Below are positions 1 through 5,178 of a DNA stretch of 7,133 nucleotides, piece by piece. Both the position numbers and the translations under genes were made by a program. The stretch comes from Pseudomonadota bacterium (GTDB lineage Bacteria > Desulfobacterota > Desulfovibrionia > Desulfovibrionales > Desulfovibrionaceae). The stretch is from NCBI GenBank assembly GCA_023426275.1, contig JAFABC010000293.1, positions 1 through 7,133 of the forward strand. The letters are read 5' to 3'. The stretch's first letter is position 1, and the number at the start of each line of letters is the position of its first letter. Below the pieces are notes generated by a model, which saw only the letters and a program-made list of their open reading frames with translations, ran no database searches and was not told the DNA's origin.

Positions 1-47
1 TTCGGGAGGGTCCGGGAGGGGGGGACCCCCTCCCGGCCGCCGGAGGC
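1..47. repeat. Palindromic intergenic repeat, copy 1
   Basis: A GC-rich palindrome fills the left edge. A perfect 11-bp stem (CCGGGAGGGGG at 12-22, CCCCCTCCCGG at 26-36) encloses the 3-base loop GGA. The whole 47-base unit recurs inverted at 3453-3499 with a single difference, in the loop. It lies 20 bases past the stop codon of the minus-strand gene 68-325, so it could end or protect that transcript, although no T-tract follows the stem. It may continue beyond the window edge, because the other copy has further related sequence on that side. Dispersed hairpin repeats of this kind are familiar between genes in Desulfovibrio-type genomes; that family assignment is from memory. Confidence 0.8.
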
Positions 48-67
48 CTCTTCACTTGGAAACAGAC

Positions 68-325
68 CTAGAAACCAAACAACAAAGCCGCCATCAGATA
101 GCTGGTCAGACCGCCCAACTCCACGGAGGTCTGCACCTGTCCGGGGAGGTCGGAAAGATCCGTGGTGGCCGGATTACCGAAGTTGAAGTTCTGCCCAACC
201 GTCGTCGACGCCATCCATGACGTGGCCACATTGACGGCCGTGCCGGCCCGCGCCGGAACAGCGGCCAGGGTCAAGGTCAGGACGCAAGCCGCAGCCACGA
301 ACAAACCCAAAACTTTCCGTTTCAT
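68..325 (-). CDS. Small exported protein of unknown function (85 aa)
   Basis: I do not recognise this protein. The start at 325 is chosen because AGGAGGG (337-331) lies 5 bases upstream; the open frame runs further upstream but that part overlaps the likely promoter. The product begins MKRK, has a hydrophobic stretch at about residues 5-22 and a probable signal peptidase I site after ARA (about residue 27), so the mature protein is about 58 residues. The mature part is polar, rich in Thr, Asn and Gly, has no cysteine, and ends in a hydrophobic segment with a terminal Phe (about residues 70-85) that could sit in or against a membrane. It diverges from the transglycosylase gene and has its own apparent promoter and leader hairpin, which argues for a real, separately expressed gene. 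Start and secretion are fairly certain; the role is unknown. Confidence 0.75.
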   Translation of the reverse strand: MKRKVLGLFVAAACVLTLTLAAVPARAGTAVNVATSWMASTTVGQNFNFGNPATTDLSDLPGQVQTSVELGGLTSYLMAALLFGF

Positions 326-338
326 AGCAACCCTCCTG

Positions 339-360
339 CATGTTTGGCACTCGAAACATG
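339..360 (-). promoter_or_regulatory. Leader inverted repeat next to a ribosome binding site
   Basis: Read on the minus strand, CATGTTT (360-354), eight bases and AAACATG (345-339) form a perfect 7-bp stem. It ends one base before the Shine-Dalgarno AGGAGGG of gene 68-325 and lies downstream of the predicted promoter, so it should be in the 5' leader of that mRNA. It could be a stabilising or translation-affecting hairpin, or a DNA operator. The sequence does not tell these apart. Confidence 0.5.
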
Positions 361-376
361 AATCCATCTTGCCCTG

Positions 377-404
377 AACATACGCCATGGGCGCAATTTT
401 TCAA
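377..404 (-). promoter_or_regulatory. Sigma-70-type promoter for gene 68-325
   Basis: On the minus strand TTGAAA (404-399, 5 of 6 consensus bases) and TATGTT (382-377, 4 of 6) are separated by 16 bases. This is an AT-rich island in a GC-rich background. Transcription would start near 370, giving a leader of about 45 bases that contains the inverted repeat and the strong ribosome binding site of the gene at 325. Confidence 0.5.
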
Positions 405-513
405 GGTGCCGTCCGCGCCCGGGCGACAACAAAATGCGGCATCCGGGCGAAAGAGCGTCGCGCCGGCCGACTCCCGCTTGCCTCCGGGACGACAATGACG
501 CTACGAGGGCCTC

Positions 514-1479
514 ATGCGAACCCCTCATTGCTCCCCCGGCGCGGGCGTCCTGGCCCGCCTGCTGGCCTGTCTCCTGCTGCTCGGCTGGGCCGCGCCCCTG
601 GCGGCGGCCCCTGTCCCGTCAACCGCACCGGTCGATCCCCAGTGGCGGCCGCTGGTGGACAAACTGGCCGCCGACGGCCTGGACAAGGCCTTTCTCGACC
701 GCCTGTTCGCCCCCGGCTCGGTGCCCTACCAACCCCAACTCATGGCCCGCAAGGTCGACGCCATGTTGCGCAAGGAATTCGAACCGCGCCCCAAGCCCGG
801 CCCGGCCAACCTGCGCAAAAGCAGCTACCGGTTCCTGCTGACGCCGGCGTCCGTGTCCCAGGCCGTGCGGTTCGTGCGGGACAATCAGGCCGCCTTCGAT
901 CAGGCCCGGCGCGACTACGGCCCGCCGCCGCAGCTCGTGGCCGCCTTCCTGATGGTGGAAACGCGCCTGGGCTCCTACCTCGGCGACCGCGACGCCTTGA
1001 GCGTGCTGGCCAGTCTGGCCCGGTCCTCGGACCTCGAGGACATCGCGCCCTTCATGAAACGGCTGGGGCAATCGCCCGAACGTCGCCGCTACGCCGCCTG
1101 GGCGGCCGGCGACCGCGCCGCCTGGGCCTACCGCGAACTCGTGGCCCTGTTGCGCTACGCCGCGGCCAAGAAACAACATCCCGGCGCCATTCCCGGCTCC
1201 ATCTACGGCGCCATCGGCATCTGCCAGTTCATGCCGACCAATGCCCTGCGTTTCGGCGTTGACGGCGATCAAAACGGGGTGGTGGATCTGTTTTGCCCGC
1301 ACGACGCCATTGTCAGCGTGGCCAGCTACCTGCACGGCCACGGCTGGAAGCCCGGCATGACCGCACAGGAACGGCACGCCGTGGTCTACGCCTACAATCA
1401 CAGCGACCTGTACGTGCTGGCCGTGCTCACCCTGTCCGACCGCATCGGCAAGGGGCTGCGGGCCGCGCCCGGGCGCTGA
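514..1479 (+). CDS. MltB-like lytic murein transglycosylase (GH103, SLT_2)
   Basis: The product is a periplasmic enzyme expected to cleave the MurNAc-GlcNAc bond of peptidoglycan with formation of 1,6-anhydroMurNAc, helping wall remodelling. It has 321 residues, slightly shorter than E. coli MltB. The N-terminus carries a signal peptide (hydrophobic about residues 12-31, cleavage near AAA-AP). There is a Cys at 19, but the hydrophobic core continues past it, so I favour a soluble form over a lipoprotein. Family landmarks are in order: catalytic Glu149 in VETRLGSYLG, the GAIGICQFMPTN motif (232-243), the Asp-rich segment DGDQNGVVDLFCPHDAI (250-266) and YNHSDLY (294-300). The start at 514 has GAGGG at 505-509. 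The gene converges on the membrane protein gene ending at 1498, with 18 bases between the stops. Family assignment is secure. The match is to MltB, but the lack of a lipobox means no specific gene name is given. Confidence 0.93.
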   Translation: MRTPHCSPGAGVLARLLACLLLLGWAAPLAAAPVPSTAPVDPQWRPLVDKLAADGLDKAFLDRLFAPGSVPYQPQLMARKVDAMLRKEFEPRPKPGPANLRKSSYRFLLTPASVSQAVRFVRDNQAAFDQARRDYGPPPQLVAAFLMVETRLGSYLGDRDALSVLASLARSSDLEDIAPFMKRLGQSPERRRYAAWAAGDRAAWAYRELVALLRYAAAKKQHPGAIPGSIYGAIGICQFMPTNALRFGVDGDQNGVVDLFCPHDAIVSVASYLHGHGWKPGMTAQERHAVVYAYNHSDLYVLAVLTLSDRIGKGLRAAPGR

Positions 1480-1497
1480 TTCCGGCCTCGTTTGCCG

Positions 1498-1863
1498 TCA
1501 GGGGGAAGGGATGGCGAAAAAAAGGGGATTGGGACGGCGGGACCCGGCCAGGAAACTGCCCTCGAAATAGCCCTGCTGAAAGCCCCGGCGAAAGCCGGCG
1601 CGATAGGTCCCGCGCCGGTTCATGCCGGCGGTGCGCGCGGCGTCGCCACCCACCCAGCTGGCCCGGATGAGCTGGTCCCGGCGGCGGGTTTCCAGCTGGG
1701 CGATGCGCTCCCAGACCTGCTGCCGCCGGTCGAGCCACGGCCCGTCCCCTGCGCCGGCCTTGGGGCCGCCCAGGAAGATGTAGACCACAAGGCCGATGAT
1801 GCCGATCAGGATCACAAGGTATTTCACCGCATCGCCCGACATGCGCCGACGTTCCGACCCCAT
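1498..1863 (-). CDS. Small single-pass membrane protein with GxxxG repeat (121 aa)
   Basis: I do not recognise a named family. A short basic N-terminus is followed by one membrane helix (about residues 14-31), then a charged stretch likely to be helical (about 45-68, rich in Arg, Gln and Glu). The C-terminal part has glycine every fourth residue (G90, G94, G98, G102), mostly followed by an aromatic residue (GFRR, GFQQ, GYFE, GSFL). Such GxxxG runs in soluble helices, as in FliH, commonly mediate tight helix packing. GGAGG lies 10 bases before the ATG at 1863; a second ATG at 1842 would drop seven residues. The gene sits 78 bases downstream of the response regulator with no obvious terminator between, so the two are probably co-transcribed. 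It ends 18 bases from the convergent transglycosylase gene. Confidence 0.75.
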   Translation of the reverse strand: MGSERRRMSGDAVKYLVILIGIIGLVVYIFLGGPKAGAGDGPWLDRRQQVWERIAQLETRRRDQLIRASWVGGDAARTAGMNRRGTYRAGFRRGFQQGYFEGSFLAGSRRPNPLFFAIPSP

Positions 1864-1941
1864 GTCGGTTACGCCTCCGCGCTCCTGTTCTTCTTTTCGG
1901 TCCGGCGGGCGGGCTTCTTTATGGTCGGGAGGAATCCGGGA

Positions 1942-3360
1942 TCAGGAGGATCGCGAGGCGGCGATGCCGTGTTTTTTGAGCAGCGCGTAGAGACGGGAGC
2001 GCGAAAGCCCCGAGACTTCGAGCATCCGGGCCACGTCGCCGCCGCAACGGCCGGACAACGCCCGCAGGTAGCGCCCCTCGCCCAGATCGCGGAACTCGCG
2101 AAAGCGCGGCAGCGTTCCCGTGGCCAGCCCGTCCCACAGCCCTTCGGTTTCGTCGTGCCCGTCGGAGGCGGCCCGGCCGGTCACCCGGTTGCGGGCGGCG
2201 CAGACCCGGATGTGCAGCGGCAGGTGCACGGGCAAAAGGACCTCGTCCCCGCCGGCCAGGGCCAGCACGCCTTCCATGGTGTTCTTGAGCTCCCGCACGT
2301 TGCCCGGCCAGGGATAGGCGAGCAGGGCCCGGGAGAAATCCTCGGAAAAGGCGCGGGGCTCCATGCCGACGCGCGTGGCCGCCTCGGCGGCGAAATGGGC
2401 GGCAAAGTCCAAAATGTCGTCGGGATGGCCGGCCAGGGGCGGCAGCTCGATGCCCACGCCCTGCAACCGAAACAGCAGGTCTTCCCGAAAAAGTCCCTCG
2501 GCGGCCATGGCGTCGAGGTTCTGGTTGGTGGCGGCCACCAGCCGGAAATGGCAGGACGTCTCCTCCAGCCCGCCGACCGGGCGCACGCGGCGTTCCTGGA
2601 GCACGCGCAAAAAAGCCTTTTGCACCGACAGCGGCATCTCGGCCACTTCGTCGAGAAAAAGCGTTCCGCCGTGGGCACGCAGCAACACGCCCTCGCGCCG
2701 GCGGTCCGCGCCGGTGTAGACGCCCTTTTCCGAGCCGAACAACACGCTTTCGACAATGCTCGCCGGCAGGGCGGCGCAGTCCACGACCACAAACGCGCCG
2801 CTCCGGCGCGGACTGTTGTCGTGAATGGCCCGGGCAAAAAGCTCCTTGCCGACCCCGGTCGGGCCGGTCAGCAGCACGTTGACCTCGCTCGGCGCGGCCT
2901 TGGCCGCCAGCTCCAGGCACTGGGCCCGCTTGGGGTTGCCGCCGACGATGCCGGAAAAACGAAACGCGCAGCTCCCCCCGCGCCCCGTCCGCCCCTGCCG
3001 GCGGTGCTCCATGGCGCTGACCAGGGGCGTGGTCATGGTTTTGACCGTGGGCGGTTTCTCGATGTAGTCCCAGGCCCCCTGCCGCATGGCCCGTTCCGCC
3101 CCGTCGGGATCGCCCCAGCCGGTGATGACAATGACCTCGGGGCCGGAGGGGGCGCGGCGGATGTCGCCGATGACGTCGAGTCCGTTGCCGTCGGGCATGC
3201 GCACGTCGAGAAAGACCACGTCCACGTCCTTGTCCATGGCCCGGCGCAACCCCTCGGCCAGGGTCTCGGCCATGTCCGGTTCGTGGCCCAAACGGGTCAC
3301 CACCCGGGCCAGGGCGTCCCGAATGGTCTGGTCGTCGTCGATGATCAGCACGTTGCCCAA
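1942..3360 (-). CDS. Sigma-54-dependent response regulator, NtrC family
   Basis: This is a two-component regulator that, when phosphorylated, would use ATP to open sigma-54 promoters. Residue numbers here follow the longer frame from ATG 3408 (488 aa). The receiver domain has acidic D24-D26, phosphoacceptor D68 (VVFLDVRMPDG), T96 and K118. The AAA+ domain has Walker A GPTGVGKE (182-189), the sigma-54 contact loop GVYTGA (229-234, usually GAFTGA), Walker B TLFLDE (249-254), FRED (307-310) and PWPGNVREL (366-374). A Fis-type helix-turn-helix occupies about 452-480. I prefer the TTG start at 3360, which gives 472 aa beginning at residue 17: GGAGG (3370-3366) lies 5 bases upstream and the receiver then begins at once. 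The ATG at 3408 has no clear ribosome binding site and adds 16 low-complexity residues. No histidine kinase gene is in the window, so its signal and partner are unknown. The small membrane protein gene follows 78 bases downstream. Confidence 0.92.
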   Translation of the reverse strand: MGNVLIIDDDQTIRDALARVVTRLGHEPDMAETLAEGLRRAMDKDVDVVFLDVRMPDGNGLDVIGDIRRAPSGPEVIVITGWGDPDGAERAMRQGAWDYIEKPPTVKTMTTPLVSAMEHRRQGRTGRGGSCAFRFSGIVGGNPKRAQCLELAAKAAPSEVNVLLTGPTGVGKELFARAIHDNSPRRSGAFVVVDCAALPASIVESVLFGSEKGVYTGADRRREGVLLRAHGGTLFLDEVAEMPLSVQKAFLRVLQERRVRPVGGLEETSCHFRLVAATNQNLDAMAAEGLFREDLLFRLQGVGIELPPLAGHPDDILDFAAHFAAEAATRVGMEPRAFSEDFSRALLAYPWPGNVRELKNTMEGVLALAGGDEVLLPVHLPLHIRVCAARNRVTGRAASDGHDETEGLWDGLATGTLPRFREFRDLGEGRYLRALSGRCGGDVARMLEVSGLSRSRLYALLKKHGIAASRSS

Positions 3361-3452
3361 GCTCGCCTCCGCGCCGGACGTGGTTTCGCGCCGGCCCGCT
3401 CCGTGCATGACCGGCGCCGCGCCTGCCTGTCAAGGCCGGCTGGCTGCAAGAT

Positions 3453-3499
3453 GCCTCCGGCGGCCGGGAGGGGGTCACCCCCTCCCGGACCCTCCCGAA
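3453..3499. repeat. Palindromic intergenic repeat, copy 2 (inverted)
   Basis: This is the reverse complement of 1-47, with 46 of 47 bases identical. The 11-bp stem is at 3464-3474 and 3478-3488, with loop TCA. The only difference from copy 1 is in the loop, so the stem is fully preserved. Just beyond it, CCTCCC (3491-3496) can also pair with GGGAGG (3503-3508), giving an alternative smaller hairpin. It lies upstream of the response regulator gene and about 130 bases past the stop of the UPF0104 gene. No T-tract follows on either strand. Confidence 0.8.
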
Positions 3500-3582
3500 A
3501 GGGGGAGGCGGACGGGTGTCCTGTTGGCCGCCAAACGTGCGCCAGCGTCGCTTCGCGCCGCACAAAGAACTACCGAGGGGGG

Positions 3583-3609
3583 GCCGGGCCTTTTCCAGGC
3601 TGGCCCGGC
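3583..3609 (-). terminator. Possible terminator hairpin after the UPF0104 gene
   Basis: GCCGGGCC (3583-3590) and GGCCCGGC (3602-3609) form a perfect 8-bp stem with an 11-base loop, 20 bases past the stop of the minus-strand gene 3630-4595. No run of T follows on the minus strand, so it may be a weak or factor-assisted terminator or a 3'-end stabiliser. The rest of the 221-base gap between 3409 and 3629 holds the inverted repeat copy and no convincing gene. Confidence 0.4.
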
Positions 3610-3629
3610 GTGGGAGTGCGAAGGAGTTT

Positions 3630-4595
3630 TCAGGCGGCGGGCGAGGCAGCCGGCCGGCCGGCCTCGGCGCGCAGGTCGCGAAGCGTCATGCCGCTTGCGC
3701 CAAGCCGCCACAGGCCGATGACGGTCACGGGCACGTACTGGAGCAGGTGCATGGCCAGGGCCACGGCAAAGGCCCGGTCCCGGTCCACGCCGAACCAGCC
3801 GAGGGCCAGCACCATGGACGCCTCGTACACGCCCATGCCCCCGGGCGCGCCCGGCATGGCGAACCCGAGCGTGGCCACAGCAAAGACCGTCAGCACCATG
3901 ACCGGATCGAAGCCGAGCCCGGCCATGAACCCGAGTCCCACGGCGTACAGCGCCATGTAGGCCAGCCACACGGCCACGGTGAGCCCGGCCAGACGCAAAA
4001 AAAAGCCCAGGCGCAGGTTGGCCTGCAACAGTTCGAGCATTTCCGTGGCGAAAAGGCGCAGCTTTTCGACCGGCAGCAGCCGCAGCAGGGCAAACGCCGC
4101 GCCCGGACGCAGCCGCAACAGGACCAGCACGCACCACACCCCGCCAACCAGGGCCAGCAGGGGATAGAGCACCACGCCCTGGCCCAGGAGCGCGGCCACG
4201 GCCACGCCAAGGGCGAGCAGGGCATTGAGATCGAAAAACCGCTCCCAGAAAACCGCTTCCAGGGATTTGCCGAGCGACGTCCCGCCCTCCCGGCGCAGAT
4301 ACAGGGCCTTGGCCATCTCGCCCAGTCTGGCCGGCAGCACGTTGTTGAGCGCCAGCCCGATCAGGCAGGCCCAGATGCCGGTCAGGGTCGGGATGGCTCC
4401 CTGCATGAGAAAACGCAACCGCACCCCGGGCAGGATGGTCACGCCAAGGACCATGAGCGCGTACAGGCCCACGGGCAGGGGCCGAAACGCGGCCAGGGCG
4501 CGGACCAGCCCGGCCAGATCCACGCCCCACAGGGCATAGGTCAGGCAGCCGGCCACCAGGGCGATGCGGAAAAGACGGGAGAGATGCCGTTTCAT
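3630..4595 (-). CDS. UPF0104 / LPG-synthase-type integral membrane protein
   Basis: This polytopic inner-membrane protein of 321 residues belongs to the family that includes YbhN, AglD and the flippase domain of MprF (PF03706). Family landmarks are NNVLPARLGEMAKALYL (84-100), the acidic and basic positions E113, E118, R119 and D122 (in SLEAVFWERFFD), and PGAPGGMGVYE (248-258). I count roughly seven to eight hydrophobic segments. There is no attached soluble aminoacyl-transferase domain, so it is not a full lysyl-phosphatidylglycerol synthase; lipid or lipid-linked substrate movement is the usual suggestion, but the substrate cannot be read from sequence. The start at 4595 (MKRHLSRL) begins just before the first membrane helix. 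No good ribosome binding site precedes it; the frame continues upstream but through the palindrome at 4627-4678, which I regard as non-coding. It lies 99 bases downstream of the cytochrome gene. Confidence 0.85.
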   Translation of the reverse strand: MKRHLSRLFRIALVAGCLTYALWGVDLAGLVRALAAFRPLPVGLYALMVLGVTILPGVRLRFLMQGAIPTLTGIWACLIGLALNNVLPARLGEMAKALYLRREGGTSLGKSLEAVFWERFFDLNALLALGVAVAALLGQGVVLYPLLALVGGVWCVLVLLRLRPGAAFALLRLLPVEKLRLFATEMLELLQANLRLGFFLRLAGLTVAVWLAYMALYAVGLGFMAGLGFDPVMVLTVFAVATLGFAMPGAPGGMGVYEASMVLALGWFGVDRDRAFAVALAMHLLQYVPVTVIGLWRLGASGMTLRDLRAEAGRPAASPAA

Positions 4596-4626
4596 GAAAG
4601 TGTGTCCCACGGCCGGGACGTTGGCG

Positions 4627-4678
4627 GCGCGGGGCCGAAGGCCATGGGGAACCCACCCCATGGCCTTTTTCCCCGCGC
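4627..4678. terminator. Nested palindrome, terminator-like
   Basis: An inner perfect 12-bp stem (4638-4649 with 4656-4667, loop 4650-4655) sits inside an outer perfect 8-bp stem (GCGCGGGG 4627-4634 with CCCCGCGC 4671-4678), separated by a 3x3 internal loop. It starts 16 bases past the cytochrome stop codon (minus strand) and should end or protect that transcript. On the plus strand the inner stem runs directly into TTTTT, an intrinsic-terminator layout, although no plus-strand gene ends here; on the minus strand no T-tract follows. It ends 31 bases before the UPF0104 start, so that gene is either transcribed from a close promoter or by read-through. Confidence 0.6.
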
Positions 4679-4694
4679 GAGGCAAGGATTGTTT

Positions 4695-4982
4695 TTATTT
4701 CTTGGGCAGGGAGGCGTAGTAGGCGGACAGGTCGGCGATGTCGGCCTCAGAGTGCTTCTGCATGATGGCGATCATGGCCTTGTTGGCGCCCTTGCCTTCC
4801 TTGAAGGCCTGCATCTTGGCCGTCAGCGTGGCCACGTCCTGGCCGTTGAGGTCGCCGCGGCTGCGGTGACAGGCGCAGCCCTTGGACAACGCCTCGCCCT
4901 TGGCCACATCGCCGGCGGCCAGGGCGGCCACGGCCACCACGCAGAACAGTGCGGTGAAAAAAAGGATTCCGATCCGTTTCAT
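4695..4982 (-). CDS. Small periplasmic class I c-type cytochrome with CxCH motif
   Basis: This is a probable periplasmic electron carrier of 95 residues. The start at 4982 is set by GGAG six bases upstream and yields a signal peptide (hydrophobic 5-22, cleavage near LAA-GD, about residue 23). The mature form, about 72 residues, begins like many small cytochromes (GDVAKGEALSKG). The C-terminal helix DIADLSAYYASL (81-92) is typical of the c553/FccA-type class I fold, and Met70 in NKAM is the best candidate for the distal heme ligand. The oddity is the heme site: C36-A37-C38-H39, one residue between the cysteines rather than two, checked codon by codon (TGC GCC TGT CAC). The stretch between the His and the following helix is also short. 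It is divergent from the Dsb-like lipoprotein gene across a shared control region. Covalent heme attachment is therefore probable but not assured. Confidence 0.85.
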   Translation of the reverse strand: MKRIGILFFTALFCVVAVAALAAGDVAKGEALSKGCACHRSRGDLNGQDVATLTAKMQAFKEGKGANKAMIAIMQKHSEADIADLSAYYASLPKK

Positions 4983-5100
4983 ACCCTTCTCCTTGGTCAT
5001 GCGGTGCGCATCCCGCCGCCCCACGGCGGCCGGTCCAGACACCATGCATAGCCCAGGGAAGAAAAAAAGCAATCCACACCGGCCGCTTCCCTTGCGTTTC

Positions 5101-5153
5101 ACAAATATTTGTTGCAATTCACCCTACCCAAGGTAGGTTCTCCAATTGAGAAC
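5101..5153. promoter_or_regulatory. Three consecutive dyads in the divergent intergenic region
   Basis: Three perfect dyads lie almost end to end between the cytochrome gene and the Dsb-like lipoprotein gene: ACAAATATTTGT (5101-5112), CCTACC-CAA-GGTAGG (5123-5137) and GTTCTC-CAATT-GAGAAC (5137-5153). The three arm sequences differ, so they need not bind the same protein. The last two overlap the predicted plus-strand promoter. They could be operators controlling one or both divergent units; the third, near the expected start of the lipoprotein mRNA, could alternatively form a leader hairpin. Confidence 0.5.
5112..5139 (+). promoter_or_regulatory. Weak candidate promoter for the lipoprotein operon
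   Basis: TTGCAA (5112-5117, 4 of 6) and TAGGTT (5134-5139, 3 of 6) are 16 bases apart and about 40 bases upstream of the lipoprotein start. The match is modest, as expected for an activator-dependent or alternative-sigma promoter. The dyad at 5123-5137 would fill its spacer and the dyad at 5137-5153 would cover its start site. Confidence 0.3.
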
Positions 5154-5178
5154 ACTCTCTTTTGCAAAGGAACGTCCC

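Noticed and set aside
529..570. Lipoprotein signal in the transglycosylase (Cys19 after LLA)
   Set aside because: The hydrophobic core continues well past the cysteine, and a good signal peptidase I site follows, so lipidation is unlikely.
387..1262. 291-residue open frame on the plus strand
   Set aside because: It overlaps the transglycosylase in another frame, is Arg, Pro and Gly rich, and has no motif.
1580..1597. CCGGC-GAAA-GCCGG hairpin as a terminator for the transglycosylase gene
   Set aside because: It is inside the coding sequence of the convergent membrane protein, about 100 bases past the stop, with only a 5-bp stem and no T-tract.
1919..3565. 548-residue open frame on the minus strand overlapping the response regulator
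   Set aside because: It is another frame of the same strand, very rich in Arg, Gly and Pro, with no domain motifs; the NtrC-type frame has all the expected motifs.
1492..3960. 822-residue open frame on the plus strand
   Set aside because: It is antisense to the membrane protein and response regulator genes, which have clear family motifs. The translation is low-complexity, rich in Gly, Ala, His and Gln, as expected for a shadow frame in GC-rich DNA.
3475..4656. 393-residue open frame on the minus strand
   Set aside because: It is frame-shifted relative to the UPF0104 gene and reads through the hairpin and repeat; it has no hydrophobic or domain pattern.
3516..5051. 511-residue open frame on the plus strand
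   Set aside because: It is antisense to the UPF0104 and cytochrome genes and runs through the nested palindrome. Composition is Gly, Gln and His rich without a recognisable domain.
5041..5080. Sigma-70 promoter for the cytochrome (TTGCTT, 16 bases, TATGCA on the minus strand)
   Set aside because: Each hexamer is only a partial match and the spacer contains a T-run. The true promoter could equally be nearer the dyads, so it is not listed.
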